From positions 2,181,846 through 2,245,845 of the forward strand of contig LN554852.1 in assembly GCA_000953735.1 (NCBI GenBank): 64,000 nucleotides of DNA, read 5' to 3'. A program made the position numbers and the translations under genes. The notes beneath the pieces are model-generated. The model had not been told where the DNA came from and made no database searches. It saw only the letters and a program-made list of their open reading frames with translations. Numbering within the stretch: position 1 is the first letter of the stretch; each line of letters begins with the position of its first letter. Positions 38,280 to 48,176 of the stretch are shown here, piece after piece. The stretch is from Moritella viscosa (lineage in GTDB: Bacteria; Pseudomonadota; Gammaproteobacteria; Enterobacterales; Moritellaceae).

Positions 38280-39272
38280 GTGAAAATAGAAGAGGATGTT
38301 TGGTATGGTAACCATTGGGCTAAATGGTTACTTGCGCCGTTAAGTGTTACTTTTGCAGCCATTACAGGCTGTCGTCGCGCGTTATTTAAATCGGGTATTA
38401 AAGCCAGTATCAAACCTTCAGTACCGACGATAGTTGTTGGTAATATCACGGTTGGTGGTACTGGTAAAACGCCGCTTGTTGTATATTTGTGTGAGCAACT
38501 GACCGCTGCGGGTTATAAGCCTGGTATTATTAGCCGAGGTTACGGATCTAAAGCACCCCAATATCCTTATATTGTTACTGATGAGTCGCCTGTTGAGCAA
38601 AGTGGTGATGAGCCGTTTATGTTACAGCAACGTACGCAGTGTCCTTTGGTGATTAGTCCTGTACGTGTCGAGGCAGCTGCGCATTTGTTAGCTAATTTTG
38701 ATGTCGATGTTATTATTACTGATGACGGGTTACAGCATTATGCCATGCAAAGAGATATAGAATTAATTGTGATTGACGGTAAACGTCGCCTTGGCAATGG
38801 TCATTTATTACCAATGGGACCGTTACGAGAAGGGGCTTGGCGTTTAAAAACGGCCGATTTTGTTGTTTGTAATGGTGGTAATGGGTTAACTGGGGAAGCG
38901 AATATGCGCCTCGTTGCAGCACCATTACGTAAAGTAGCAAATAATGAGTTGGTGATATCGGATAAATCTAAATCTATGGTTGCAATTGCCGGCATTGGTA
39001 ATCCCCAGCGTTTTTATACTACATTAGATAAACACGATTATGTGATTGAAGAACATCTTTCATTTCCTGATCATCATGCCTTTACTGCCGTTGAGATTGA
39101 ACAGTTTGCAGCAGGGCGAACCGTTATTATGACCGAAAAAGATGCTGTAAAGTGTCAATCTTTTGCTCAAGATAATTGGTATTATTTACCGGTAAACGCA
39201 AGTTTAAATAGCGATTTTTTACCGACGTTATTATTAAAATTAAAGGAATTAACTCATGACTCTGGATCATAA
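38280..39272 (+). CDS. lpxK: Tetraacyldisaccharide 4'-kinase
   Basis: LpxK phosphorylates the lipid A disaccharide at the 4' position at the inner membrane. The 330-aa protein has a P-loop '[15 protein letters not shown]' (about 53-67) after an N-terminal membrane-associated helix. '[18 protein letters not shown]' is a conserved LpxK block. The start is GTG 38280, 12 bases after msbA, with AGGA upstream. Its last 17 bases overlap ycaR. Confidence 0.95.
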   Translation: MKIEEDVWYGNHWAKWLLAPLSVTFAAITGCRRALFKSGIKASIKPSVPTIVVGNITVGGTGKTPLVVYLCEQLTAAGYKPGIISRGYGSKAPQYPYIVTDESPVEQSGDEPFMLQQRTQCPLVISPVRVEAAAHLLANFDVDVIITDDGLQHYAMQRDIELIVIDGKRRLGNGHLLPMGPLREGAWRLKTADFVVCNGGNGLTGEANMRLVAAPLRKVANNELVISDKSKSMVAIAGIGNPQRFYTTLDKHDYVIEEHLSFPDHHAFTAVEIEQFAAGRTVIMTEKDAVKCQSFAQDNWYYLPVNASLNSDFLPTLLLKLKELTHDSGS

Positions 39273-39444
39273 CTTACTTGAAATTATTGCTTGTCCTGTT
39301 TGTAAGGGAAAATTGCACTACGACAAAAGCAGCAATGAACTTATTTGCAATGCAGATCGTCTTGCTTATCCAATTACGGAAGGTATTCCAGTACTACTTG
39401 AGGTTAAGGCGCGTCAGTTAAGTAGTGAAGAGTTAGCTAAATGA
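39256..39444 (+). CDS. ycaR: YcaR-type small zinc-ribbon protein (UPF0434/Trm112-like)
   Basis: The 62-aa protein '[20 protein letters not shown]' carries one CPVC pair and the downstream '[20 protein letters not shown]' typical of Trm112-like proteins. In E. coli ycaR stands in the same operon between lpxK and kdsB. It overlaps lpxK by 17 bases and kdsB by four (ATGA), so all are translationally coupled. Function not settled. Confidence 0.92.
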   Translation: MTLDHNLLEIIACPVCKGKLHYDKSSNELICNADRLAYPITEGIPVLLEVKARQLSSEELAK

Positions 39445-40196
39445 GTTTTATTGTCATCATCCCATCACGCTATCAATCTAGCCGCTTACCCGGTAAGCCG
39501 CTCGTTGATATTTGTGGTAAAACAATGATCCAACGTGTTGCTGAACAAGCTATGCAAAGTGGTGCTTCACGTGTTGTGGTTGCTACTGATGATGCGCGTA
39601 TTGAACAGGTCGTTACTGCTTTAGGTTATGAAGTCTGTATGACTTCACCTACGCATAACTCTGGCACAGAGCGTTTAGCTGAGGTATGTAGTAAGTTAGG
39701 TTTTAATGATGATGATATTATTGTCAATGTGCAAGGTGATGAACCACTAATTCCACCGCGTATTATTGAGCAAGTAGCGACTAACCTTGGTAAACAAAAT
39801 GAAGCACGTATGGCGACATTGTCTGTTGCTATTACAGATGTGGAAGAAGTCTTTAACCCTAATGCGGTTAAAGTTGTCACAGACAAGCAAGGTTATGCTT
39901 TGTATTTCAGCCGTGCGCCGATTCCGTATCATCGTGATAATTTTATGCATGCGCCAGTGACAGAGATTAAGCCTGTGTACCAACGTCATATAGGTATCTA
40001 CGCATACCGTGCTGGTTTTATTCGTGATTACGTTCAGTGGGCGGAGACAGAATTAGAGCAGATAGAATCGTTAGAGCAATTACGTGTACTTTGGCATGGT
40101 GAAAAAATTCATGTTGAAGAAGCGCTTGAAGCACCCGCTGCAGGCATTGATACACCAGAGGATCTTGTTGTTGTACGTAACATTGTAAGTGGTTGA
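39441..40196 (+). CDS. kdsB: CMP-Kdo synthetase (3-deoxy-manno-octulosonate cytidylyltransferase)
   Basis: KdsB activates Kdo with CTP for attachment to lipid A. It is 251 aa (E. coli 248). The nucleotidyltransferase fold starts '[17 protein letters not shown]', then 'VVVATDD', '[11 protein letters not shown]', '[12 protein letters not shown]' and '[11 protein letters not shown]'. It is last in the msbA operon, overlapping ycaR by ATGA. Confidence 0.96.
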   Translation: MSFIVIIPSRYQSSRLPGKPLVDICGKTMIQRVAEQAMQSGASRVVVATDDARIEQVVTALGYEVCMTSPTHNSGTERLAEVCSKLGFNDDDIIVNVQGDEPLIPPRIIEQVATNLGKQNEARMATLSVAITDVEEVFNPNAVKVVTDKQGYALYFSRAPIPYHRDNFMHAPVTEIKPVYQRHIGIYAYRAGFIRDYVQWAETELEQIESLEQLRVLWHGEKIHVEEALEAPAAGIDTPEDLVVVRNIVSG

Positions 40197-40265
40197 TTGT
40201 TTATGAATAAAACAAGCTGCTTTAGTCGATTAAGTAATGTAAAACATCTTTTTCAATAAGCATGT

Positions 40266-40299
40266 AAAGCACTTAGCGTGGAAACGTTCGGTGCTTTTT
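40266..40299 (+). terminator. candidate terminator of the msbA-kdsB operon
   Basis: AAAGCAC (40266-40272) pairs with GTGCTTT (40291-40297) and T's follow. It overlaps the 3' end of the convergent deacetylase-like gene. Confidence 0.55.
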
Positions 40300-41307
40300 A
40301 AGGTGTTTAAGATCTTGATAGGTAATGGAATCTAGCTCGCTATGTAGCTGTAAAAATTGCTCTAATTTTATTAAAGAGTAGGGAGATAAACTTTTTGGGT
40401 GCCCCATTATATTAAATATACTATCTTGATCTGCTTGTTCTAGATGTTCTTGGAATGCCTTCTCGAGTTGTCCAGCTTTGGAACCATCAATCATGACTGG
40501 CCCGTAAGTTGTTTTTGTTAATCGCTCAATATAATAACTGCGTTTTGCGATCATTGCTTGCCCGTCGCCAAAGGAACTAAATAGGCGGCTGGGGAGTTTT
40601 TTGCGAAGTGCGAGCTTCCAAAAAAATAGAGGTGATGTTTTAGTTGCACTGATGGGAAGTTCGGTAAAATAACCGTCTTGTTGTTGTTTTAAAGGGTCAT
40701 TATCAAAGTACCAATAAGCTTGCTTAGGTATGGTATTAAAATTAAACCAACGGCTTGGTTCGTCTGAATGCCCTTGAGAAAACACTGTACTGTCTAACCA
40801 AATGTCATTCGCTTTTAACGCTGATTTGATTTGCTCAAAGGGTTGTAAGCACCAACCTCCAGCTCGAAAAGCGAATACAGCTTGTTCACTGCATGATTCA
40901 AGTTCTTGTTTATATGTTTTTACTATATCGTTGATTTCTTTTGGGTTAAAATCATGCAAACGATAGCGTTCAGTATTAATTACCCAAGTATTACCATTAT
41001 AATAGCTATCCTGCCAATGAGGGTGAATATGAAGCTGTATATCATGGCCTTGCGATGAAAGTGATTTTAATTGTGTTTTAATCGTTTGATATTGTTTTTC
41101 TAAAACTGGAAAGTCAAAAGATTGCGCTTTTAGCTTAACCAAAAATCCTGCATCAACAAATAAGCTTACTTTACAATTATACTTATTCAATAACTGAAGT
41201 AACAGTTGTGTTGGGTTAATCATACAGTTTTCAATACTGCCAGTATTATCACCAAAAAAAAGCTCATAATCTAAACTGAGTATTAATTTGACTTGAACTT
41301 TTTCCAT
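40273..41307 (-). CDS. Polysaccharide deacetylase (NodB)-like protein
   Basis: The 344-aa protein resembles the CE4/NodB barrel. It has an early acidic motif 'ILSLDYELFFG' (D13), a metal-type histidine cluster 'GHDIQLHIHPHW', and 'AFRAGGWCLQP' in place of the conserved arginine motif. 'FNIMGHPKSLSPYSL' near the end supplies the late histidine. CE4 enzymes remove N- or O-acetyl groups from glycans. It has no signal peptide, so it would act in the cytoplasm or be exported in another way. It follows the PEP-CTERM-like gene on the same strand and may modify the same polymer. Confidence 0.75.
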   Translation of the reverse strand: MEKVQVKLILSLDYELFFGDNTGSIENCMINPTQLLLQLLNKYNCKVSLFVDAGFLVKLKAQSFDFPVLEKQYQTIKTQLKSLSSQGHDIQLHIHPHWQDSYYNGNTWVINTERYRLHDFNPKEINDIVKTYKQELESCSEQAVFAFRAGGWCLQPFEQIKSALKANDIWLDSTVFSQGHSDEPSRWFNFNTIPKQAYWYFDNDPLKQQQDGYFTELPISATKTSPLFFWKLALRKKLPSRLFSSFGDGQAMIAKRSYYIERLTKTTYGPVMIDGSKAGQLEKAFQEHLEQADQDSIFNIMGHPKSLSPYSLIKLEQFLQLHSELDSITYQDLKHLKKHRTFPR

Positions 41308-41384
41308 TAACTCACTCCCGTTAAAAAAAGTGACTTATTAGCTATTTAGGCCATAAAATTCTATAGGGTTGATAGGCCGCTATA

Positions 41385-41891
41385 TTACACTTGATGATTA
41401 CGACGAGTGAATCCAAAACCTAAAAGTGCTAAGCCTAATAGTGCAGCACCTGCAGGTGCTGAAACCGCTGTTGCAGAGAAGGTATTATTACCTAGCATGC
41501 TACTGTAAGCCCAATGAAAGGGAGTTGTTTCATAACCAGCCTTTGAAACAAAACCAGTCCCTTCAATGATAGCTACGCTACCAACAACAGTATTAATAGT
41601 AATAGCAGCAAGGTCAAATTCAAATCCTCCAACATGCCATAAATCAATAGTTGGAACTATGGTGGGGAGATCCGAAAATATGACGGTATCACCTGGTGTA
41701 ACATCAGGAATAAAGTTACCTGTTACCGCATCAATTTCAAAGGTAGAGAACATTAATGACGTTACTGCTGAACCATCATCAGTTGTCGTTGATAGACCGG
41801 TGAAGTCTATTTTACCTTCAAGTAACATTGCAGATGTTGTCGTGCTTGTTAATAAAAATAACACTGTTAGTAGAGATATAAACTTTCTCAT
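41385..41891 (-). CDS. Putative exosortase substrate with PEP-CTERM-like tail
   Basis: From the ATG at 41891 (AAGGCG 7 bases upstream) the protein is 168 aa. A signal peptide (1-21) is followed by a beta-rich, Cys-free body. The C-terminal tail is S144-A-P, a 15-residue hydrophobic helix 'LLGLALLGFGF' and a basic end 'TRRNHQV'. This is the PEP-CTERM architecture, but the Pro-Glu-Pro triplet reads Ser-Ala-Pro. Exosortase is thought to cut near this motif and release or transfer the protein. A sigma54 promoter upstream and the exosortase locus nearby support the call. The longer frame from 41933 is unlikely. Confidence 0.82.
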   Translation of the reverse strand: MRKFISLLTVLFLLTSTTTSAMLLEGKIDFTGLSTTTDDGSAVTSLMFSTFEIDAVTGNFIPDVTPGDTVIFSDLPTIVPTIDLWHVGGFEFDLAAITINTVVGSVAIIEGTGFVSKAGYETTPFHWAYSSMLGNNTFSATAVSAPAGAALLGLALLGFGFTRRNHQV

Positions 41892-41926
41892 GGTTATCGC
41901 CTTAAAAATATGTATATTCAATATAA

Positions 41927-41942
41927 AGCACATTCCACACCA
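41927..41942 (-). promoter_or_regulatory. sigma54 (-24/-12) promoter of the PEP-CTERM-like gene
   Basis: On the minus strand the site reads TGGTGTGGAATGTGCT. It has the invariant GG and GC exactly ten bases apart and agrees with TGGYRYRN4TTGCW except at the first T of TTGC. The predicted start would give a leader of about 25 bases including AAGGCG. PrsR, a sigma54 activator, is encoded less than 3 kb away. Confidence 0.72.
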
Positions 41943-42021
41943 ACTTTAATATGATTTTATTTTCAATGTGTTAAATATATACAGCATGATTACTTGAAAC
42001 TTATGTAAATTATTTCGACAG

Positions 42022-44664
42022 TTATCCTTTACTTACCTTTTCTAAATGCTGTTGAATGCTTTTATCATTAGGTAATAATTTACTGGCTTGTTCGATTAAT
42101 GCTTTTCCTCGGTCTTTATCGCCATTATGAAATAATATCCAACCATAAGTATCTAGAATAGCCGCATTATTAGGTTTTAATTTATAGGCTCGCTCAGCAA
42201 AAGAAAGAGCCTGTGGAATACCAGCTTCAAAAGAAAGCCAAGCGGTATTGTTTAAGCTGATTATCTCATTTGGTGCTTTTTGTAATATTGAATTATAGAT
42301 GGCAATAGCTTGCTTATTTTCACCTCGTTCCTGCAAGTAAATAGCCTTATACCGAGTTGGTATCAGGCTTTCAGGAAATGCGTTTTGCCATTCATCAAGG
42401 AACGCGAACGCTTTTTCTGAGTTATTAGTTTTTAATTGTAAATATAATTGCTCAGCGACGTTTCTATCTTTTACTTTATTCCAGTATGAATGTAATAGCT
42501 TTATCGCCTTATTTTTTTCTCCTTTGGCATTTAATATATACGAATGGAGTACTGTTGCTAATGAATTATTGGGTAGTAATTGGTTTATTTTTTCAGTTAG
42601 GTTTTGGGCTTCATTATATTGACCTGAAGCAATCTCTATGTGTGTTAATAAACTGAGGAGGCGAATATTATTTTCAGAAATGTTAGTTGTTGAAATGACT
42701 ATTTCTCTCGCTTTTAAATAATTATTTTCTATGAAAGCGGTACGTGCTCTCAATAAAGCAACTTGTACCGTTAATTCATCATGGTTTACTTGGTATTTTT
42801 TAGGCAGCTCATTGTTTGCTTCTTTTGCATAATTATCAGCTAAATCAAGCCTATTTTGTCGTAGGCTTAAATGGGCTAAGGTGAGTGCTAATACGCTAGC
42901 GTTATAATTTTCGGGAAGGTAATCTGCTGCCTTCAAAGGATCTTTTTGTAATCGAATTAAGCTCAGTACGGCCCTTTTATAGGCTGTTAATTCAGTGGGG
43001 TAAAACTTAATAATGTCGTTATAGTTATTTAAAGATAACTGCCAGTCTCTATTTATATCATTGATTTTTGCCATGGTATAAAGTGCTTGGATATTATCAT
43101 TCTCTGATATCAAAATATTTTCTATTATCTGTATTGCCTTATGTAATCTCTGTTGATATACGTAGTAGCTCGCGACAATTAATTGTGTATTCGTATTTTT
43201 ACTGTATGTTTCCTCTAAACTTGCAACGTAGTTATCTACTTGTGTTGTTTTATTAAGTGCAAGTAGTTGTCGAATGTACAATGCTTGTAATTTTGGGCTT
43301 TCTGGATTAGAAATTAAGCTTGAAGATAGGGATTGTAATGCCATCTCAGGTTGTGGTTCTGGTAAGTTGCTGTAATAAAGGAATGCAAGTAATGCAACAC
43401 GCTCTGCCTGAGGGCTTAATGACATTGCTTTATCAAGACCTTTTTTGGCTTTGCCAAACTCTTTTTGCTGGATTGCTGCACTTATATAAAGAATCCATGT
43501 GTCCGTATCTCTACTTGTTTCAGGTATATATTGGAGTAGATCTAATACATGGTCAGATTTATTTTGTTGTAATAGGGTTTTGATATAAAGCTCTGTGAGT
43601 TTTGTTGGCGATACTTCTGGGTCAACAACATCTATGAGATACTTTTCGGCATTTTGTGGTTTACCTTCATTGTAAAGTATTAATCCCAATAAGGTGGTTG
43701 ATTTTTTATGTCCAGGAGCCTCATCTAAAATTTCTAATAATACTTCTTTAGCCGCTGAGAACTCTTTATTTTTATATAAATCAAGTGCCTGAGTATATTG
43801 TAGAGATCGTGATTCTGCCATTGGGAATTCATCAGATAAAATACGTGTATATATCTTTGCTTCAGATAGTCGCCCTTGCTGTGTTAATACATGTGCCAAG
43901 CTCTGAAATATTTTAATTCGTTGTACTGTAAATATATCAGCATTTGGAAGGCTAGCGAGTGTTTGTGATAGTGCTTCTTCTGCATTATTAAGCTCATCCA
44001 TATTGATATAAATTAGACTTTTTAAGAAAAGAGCTTCTGTGTTTTTAGGGGCTATTTCGATGATATTATCGATTATACTGATTGCATTAATTTCATTGCC
44101 TGAGATAAGTTCAATTTTGGCTAAGCCAAGCATGCTACCAACTTTGTAATCTGGATCTTCTAATAATTGGCTAAACGCTGTTTTGGCTTGTTTTAACTTA
44201 TCGGTATGCAATAGTTGCTGTGCAACGGATAGTTGTAAACGTTGTGCTTGTATTGACAGTAATTGTTGTTGCTGTTCAATAAGTTTTTGTGCTGAGATCA
44301 ATTTATTTGACATTTGGTAAGCATCCAGTAGTGCAAAATAGTACTCGACATTTTTACTGCCACTAAACGCCTCAAGTACTTTAATACTCTCTTTCGGATG
44401 CCCTGATTGTAGCTGTATTGACGCTAAAATAAGATAACCCTCAAGTCCGTTAGGTTCGGCATTAATTGCTTCGGTTGCGGCATTAAAAGCGGATTTGAAT
44501 TGATGCCCATCGAGGTATGCTTTACTCTGTTGAATGTATATGTCTGGATCAGTGTTGCTCTTTAAATCAGTTGATTCGCTGCAACCTGCGAGTAGAATTA
44601 CACCTGATAGTAATATTGCTGTGAAGACGCTTTCCATTTGAATATTAAGTTCAATTAATTTCAT
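42022..44664 (-). CDS. prsT: PEP-CTERM system TPR-repeat lipoprotein PrsT
   Basis: The 880-aa protein has a lipoprotein signal ending 'VILLAGC' (C28) followed by many tetratricopeptide repeats over almost the whole length ('AYLDGHQFKSAFNAATEAINAEPNGLEGYLILASIQL' and similar). This length and layout, next to PrsR in an exosortase locus, match the PrsT family. It is probably a periplasmic scaffold for polymer export and protein sorting. The ATG at 44664 has AGGAAG upstream. A 60-base gap follows prsR. The final repeats ('NNTAWLSFEAGIPQALSFAERAYKLKPNNAAILDTYGW') are typical of the family. Confidence 0.88.
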   Translation of the reverse strand: MKLIELNIQMESVFTAILLSGVILLAGCSESTDLKSNTDPDIYIQQSKAYLDGHQFKSAFNAATEAINAEPNGLEGYLILASIQLQSGHPKESIKVLEAFSGSKNVEYYFALLDAYQMSNKLISAQKLIEQQQQLLSIQAQRLQLSVAQQLLHTDKLKQAKTAFSQLLEDPDYKVGSMLGLAKIELISGNEINAISIIDNIIEIAPKNTEALFLKSLIYINMDELNNAEEALSQTLASLPNADIFTVQRIKIFQSLAHVLTQQGRLSEAKIYTRILSDEFPMAESRSLQYTQALDLYKNKEFSAAKEVLLEILDEAPGHKKSTTLLGLILYNEGKPQNAEKYLIDVVDPEVSPTKLTELYIKTLLQQNKSDHVLDLLQYIPETSRDTDTWILYISAAIQQKEFGKAKKGLDKAMSLSPQAERVALLAFLYYSNLPEPQPEMALQSLSSSLISNPESPKLQALYIRQLLALNKTTQVDNYVASLEETYSKNTNTQLIVASYYVYQQRLHKAIQIIENILISENDNIQALYTMAKINDINRDWQLSLNNYNDIIKFYPTELTAYKRAVLSLIRLQKDPLKAADYLPENYNASVLALTLAHLSLRQNRLDLADNYAKEANNELPKKYQVNHDELTVQVALLRARTAFIENNYLKAREIVISTTNISENNIRLLSLLTHIEIASGQYNEAQNLTEKINQLLPNNSLATVLHSYILNAKGEKNKAIKLLHSYWNKVKDRNVAEQLYLQLKTNNSEKAFAFLDEWQNAFPESLIPTRYKAIYLQERGENKQAIAIYNSILQKAPNEIISLNNTAWLSFEAGIPQALSFAERAYKLKPNNAAILDTYGWILFHNGDKDRGKALIEQASKLLPNDKSIQQHLEKVSKG

Positions 44665-44724
44665 ACATATCTTCCTAGTCTAACTTTATTAAGATTTATG
44701 TGTTTGACTGATTTTAGTTTGTTA

Positions 44725-46095
44725 TTAAATCAGGTTTGTTTTTAAGCTCGAATCCAAATTATGTTTTTTCATTAAATCGTATAATGTAGGCCTAGTGACA
44801 CCAAGCAATTTTGCAGCCGCAGAGATATTATTCCCTGTTGCACTTAGTGTTGTTTTTAGTGCATTTTTTTCCGCACTTTCCCTAATAACTTTTAGATTTA
44901 GCTGGGTGTTTTCAGCTGACTTTAAACCAAGATCTTCAGCGCTAATGTATTTATCATCACACATGATAGCGGCTCGAGTGATTTTATTGCTAAGTTCTCG
45001 AATATTGCCAGGCCATGAATATTCCTCGATAGCATTGATAGCTTCTTCACTAAGACCTACTATGTTTAAATGTTCTTTGTGAACATATTTTTTTAACAAA
45101 TAACGAGCGAGTAAGGTTTTGTCTGAACTTCGGTCTCTTAATGGCGGAATTTCTATCTGTATTTCTGCAATTCGATAATAGAGGTCTTCCCGGAATGTAG
45201 CGTTAGCCATCATATCTTCTAAATTTCTATTGGTGGCACAAACAATTCTAGTATCTAGGTGAATTAACTTCCTTCCTCCAACTCGTTCTATTACTTTCTC
45301 TTGCAAAAAGCGTAGCAGTTTAGCTTGTAACTGCAGAGGCATTTCCCCAATTTCATCAAGAAATACGGTTCCACCATTGGCAAGCTCAAACTTTCCGGGG
45401 GTACTTTTTACTGCTCCGGTAAACGCACCTTTCTCATAGCCGAACAATTCACTCTCAAATAAGTTCTCGGGTAGGGCTGCACAATTTATTGCCACAAAAG
45501 GATGCTCATTACGAGTACTGAGAGTATGTAATGCCTTGGCTAATACTTCTTTACCTGTTCCACTTTCACCAAGGAGTAAGCAAGCTGCATTGGTCGGCGC
45601 GACTTTTTCGACTAATTTACAAAGCTTTAGCATTTTATCATCGGTAGTGATCAACCCTTCCAGATTACTACTTTTAGATAAATTAAAGGCTCTATTTTTG
45701 CTTTCGAGTTGATGCATATGAAAGGCACGTTGCACGATAAGTTCCAGTGTTTCAGGGTGGGCTGGTTTACTATAGAAATCATAAGCCCCTAGGCTGACCG
45801 CTTTTAGCGCATGCTCATTACAATCATTACCTGTCATAACGATTAATTTCATGTGCGGATGTATACGTAGGGATTGTTGTAGTAATTTGAAACCTTGTAT
45901 TACGCCATCTGGTTCGGGTGGCAAGCCAAGATCTTGCACCATAACTTGTGGTTCATGTAAACGTATAGCTGCAATAGCATCATTGACATTCGCAGCTACA
46001 ACTACATTATAATTAGAAAAGTGCCATTTAAGTTGAGTTTGAAGTCCGATATCATCCTCAACAATGAGTAATGTTTTAGTGATGTTTTTTTGCAA
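44725..46095 (-). CDS. prsR: PrsR, sigma54-dependent response regulator of the PEP-CTERM system
   Basis: The 456-aa protein is an NtrC-like activator. It has a receiver domain (1-120, phospho-acceptor D55 in 'VMVQDLGLPP'), a AAA+ domain with Walker A 'GESGTGKE' (176-183) and the sigma54-contact loop 'GAFTGA' (223-228), and a C-terminal Fis-type helix-turn-helix ('NNISAAAKLLGVTRPTLYDLMKKH'). The receiver's 'LGLPPEPDG' variant is characteristic of PrsR. The sensor would be PrsK, encoded in the same direction about 4.3 kb upstream. The likely target is the PEP-CTERM gene with a sigma54 promoter. Confidence 0.92.
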   Translation of the reverse strand: MQKNITKTLLIVEDDIGLQTQLKWHFSNYNVVVAANVNDAIAAIRLHEPQVMVQDLGLPPEPDGVIQGFKLLQQSLRIHPHMKLIVMTGNDCNEHALKAVSLGAYDFYSKPAHPETLELIVQRAFHMHQLESKNRAFNLSKSSNLEGLITTDDKMLKLCKLVEKVAPTNAACLLLGESGTGKEVLAKALHTLSTRNEHPFVAINCAALPENLFESELFGYEKGAFTGAVKSTPGKFELANGGTVFLDEIGEMPLQLQAKLLRFLQEKVIERVGGRKLIHLDTRIVCATNRNLEDMMANATFREDLYYRIAEIQIEIPPLRDRSSDKTLLARYLLKKYVHKEHLNIVGLSEEAINAIEEYSWPGNIRELSNKITRAAIMCDDKYISAEDLGLKSAENTQLNLKVIRESAEKNALKTTLSATGNNISAAAKLLGVTRPTLYDLMKKHNLDSSLKTNLI

Positions 46096-46120
46096 AATAA
46101 ACTCCCTAATATCAGAATGT

Positions 46121-47413
46121 TTAGTATCTGAAAGCTATTCTAGTTGCATAGTGTTTCTCTTTATAACCCGCAGAATTCTGCATGCTATTTTGTTTTTCAA
46201 AAGACGCCGTAAATTGGATATATATTGAGGAATTTAAACTATAACGGCTGCCAATTTTTGCTTCTGTAAATTGTTTTGTGTCGTTACTTGAAAGCTCGGC
46301 ACTATAATAGTTTAGGGATAAGTTAGCGCTTAATTTATTTGTAAACGACCACGTTAGCTCTCCGTAAGCGCCATATCTATCTTGATCTCTGATATCAGAG
46401 CCGTTAATGGATGCGATTGCATCATCATTATCATAATATAAGCGGACAGTGCTGAGTAATCGCTTATTTAATGACGTATATTGTTGTTGTAATGAAATAT
46501 TAGTTCTATAAAATAATTTATTATTTGAAAAGTCTAACTCATCATCAGTCCCAACTTGAGCTGAAGTATTAGTTAATACTTGAGACGCACTAAAGATAAA
46601 TAAATACCGATGAAGTCTTGCATCAATAGTGAATCCATAATGATATCCATCATATTTTTCGCTGGAAGTATCAACCCTGTTTCCTCCTGCGTTAAAGGCG
46701 TAATTTCCCCGTAAATATTGACGTGTTAAGCGGACATCTAATTTATGCTCATCGTAGGTGTAGTCAAAATCATCAAATTTATTTTGGCTACGAACATAAC
46801 TGAGCTGAATTTCTGATATGTCATCTAATGCATATTGCAAACTGACTTGACCTTCATTCGTACTATTATCATTGATTTTCTCTTCTTTAAACCAAGTTTG
46901 TGTATGTGTGGTGCCTAATGTAAAGGTTGTTCGGTGCGAATAAGGGATTCGCCACTGTAATCCAGCTGTCAGAAGATCTCTTTCATCTTTGTTGCTATCA
47001 AGCGCTGTTTTTGTTTGATCTATAAGGTAACGTTGACGAGTATGCTCAAGATTAAACAGTAGATGTTTACTGAAAACGTCTTGTGAAACGGCTGTGTGAC
47101 CTATCCAATAACTATTACTTTGTAAGTCTGCGTTACTTGTCTCTGAGTATTCAGCGTTGTAGTTAAGAGTAATACGGTTGTTGGCTTTACTTTGCTTATA
47201 GCTGAGTTCGACTCCAGCTGTCGTCGTCGTCCCATCCTTCTTACGATTAGGTAATTTATAGATGTTATCACTGTATTCATACTCCGCGCCCACCTCTACA
47301 AAGCTGTCTCGAACGTCGGATTCAGATGCGAGAGCGTTACTCCCGTATAAGATACTAAACGAGGATATGGTTATACATATTCGAATAGTATTGCTACTCA
47401 TATTCATAGACAT
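46121..47413 (-). CDS. Outer-membrane beta-barrel protein of the exosortase/EPS locus
   Basis: The 430-aa protein has a signal peptide (about 1-29) and alternating beta-strand pattern throughout ('VEVGAEYEYSDNIYKLPN', 'YDGYHYGFTIDARLHRYLF'). It ends in an aromatic residue ('TRIAFRY'), as outer-membrane barrels do. Comparable barrels occur between the tyrosine-kinase-like gene and prsR in other exosortase loci. It may form or stabilise a polymer channel. One base separates it from the upstream gene and 25 from prsR, so they form one operon. Confidence 0.8.
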   Translation of the reverse strand: MSMNMSSNTIRICITISSFSILYGSNALASESDVRDSFVEVGAEYEYSDNIYKLPNRKKDGTTTTAGVELSYKQSKANNRITLNYNAEYSETSNADLQSNSYWIGHTAVSQDVFSKHLLFNLEHTRQRYLIDQTKTALDSNKDERDLLTAGLQWRIPYSHRTTFTLGTTHTQTWFKEEKINDNSTNEGQVSLQYALDDISEIQLSYVRSQNKFDDFDYTYDEHKLDVRLTRQYLRGNYAFNAGGNRVDTSSEKYDGYHYGFTIDARLHRYLFIFSASQVLTNTSAQVGTDDELDFSNNKLFYRTNISLQQQYTSLNKRLLSTVRLYYDNDDAIASINGSDIRDQDRYGAYGELTWSFTNKLSANLSLNYYSAELSSNDTKQFTEAKIGSRYSLNSSIYIQFTASFEKQNSMQNSAGYKEKHYATRIAFRY

Positions 47414-47414
47414 A

Positions 47415-48176
47415 TTACTTATTGTTAAGAATAATACCCGCCAATTTATCGCTGCTGATCAGATCAATTCCAGTCTGTACTTCTGATGCTGTCGCATGTC
47501 CGTAGCGAATGACTAAAATCGCTATATCGCAAATTGACGCTAAAATTTGGCTTTCTACATAAAGACTAATAGGTGGAGTGTCTAAAATAATAAAACGATC
47601 TGGATAACGTTTTTTTACTGTATCGATAAACAATTTCATTTTGTCGGATGAAAAGTTTTCAGCTGCATATTCAGTTTGAATGCCAGTAGGTATAATCCTG
47701 ACTCGACGGATACCTGAAGGATAGATAATATCTTCAATTTCTTGGGTGTTATGCTCAAGGTAGTTAGATAAGCCGAGTGGGTTTTTATCTTTTAAATAGT
47801 GATGTAGATGAGGGCTGTAGCTATTACAGTCTATTATCAGCGCTGTTTTACTGTGGTCCAATGCAATACTCGCAGCTAAGTTAATTGCAACATGACTCGT
47901 ACCAGCCCCCTGAGCGATGCTAGATACCATACAAACAAAGTTTTCGTTATTGGCTATTTTTAATAGTTTAGTGCGTAATTCGCGATAATAATTAAGAGAT
48001 TTATCATTTTTACAACCGGGATAAATTATTTTTAGTTCATCTAGTTTTTCTGAAGTGAATAGACAAACATCATTCATATTTTGAATTTTTTGACCGTCAT
48101 CGCTATTTATATTATTAGTGTTCAATTGGCCACTACTAATACTTTGTGCTTTTAAATTTAAAGGGTTCTGTGTCAT
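47415..48176 (-). CDS. CpsD/BY-kinase-like ParA-fold protein with degenerate P-loop
   Basis: The 253-aa protein has the fold of EPS-locus tyrosine autokinases, with Walker A' 'ALIIDCN' (112-118) and Walker B 'FIILDTPP'. But the P-loop reads 'SSIAQGAGTSHVAINLA' (85-101): the conserved lysine of GEGK(S/T) is T93. The protein stops at 'GIILNNK' with no C-terminal tyrosine cluster. True kinase activity is therefore doubtful; it may be a structural partner of Wzz. It overlaps wzz by four bases (ATGA). Confidence 0.85.
   Translation of the reverse strand: MTQNPLNLKAQSISSGQLNTNNINSDDGQKIQNMNDVCLFTSEKLDELKIIYPGCKNDKSLNYYRELRTKLLKIANNENFVCMVSSIAQGAGTSHVAINLAASIALDHSKTALIIDCNSYSPHLHHYLKDKNPLGLSNYLEHNTQEIEDIIYPSGIRRVRIIPTGIQTEYAAENFSSDKMKLFIDTVKKRYPDRFIILDTPPISLYVESQILASICDIAILVIRYGHATASEVQTGIDLISSDKLAGIILNNK

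Noticed and set aside
41343-41354. TGGCC...GC match before the deacetylase-like gene
   Set aside because: The spacing is two bases short for a sigma54 promoter.
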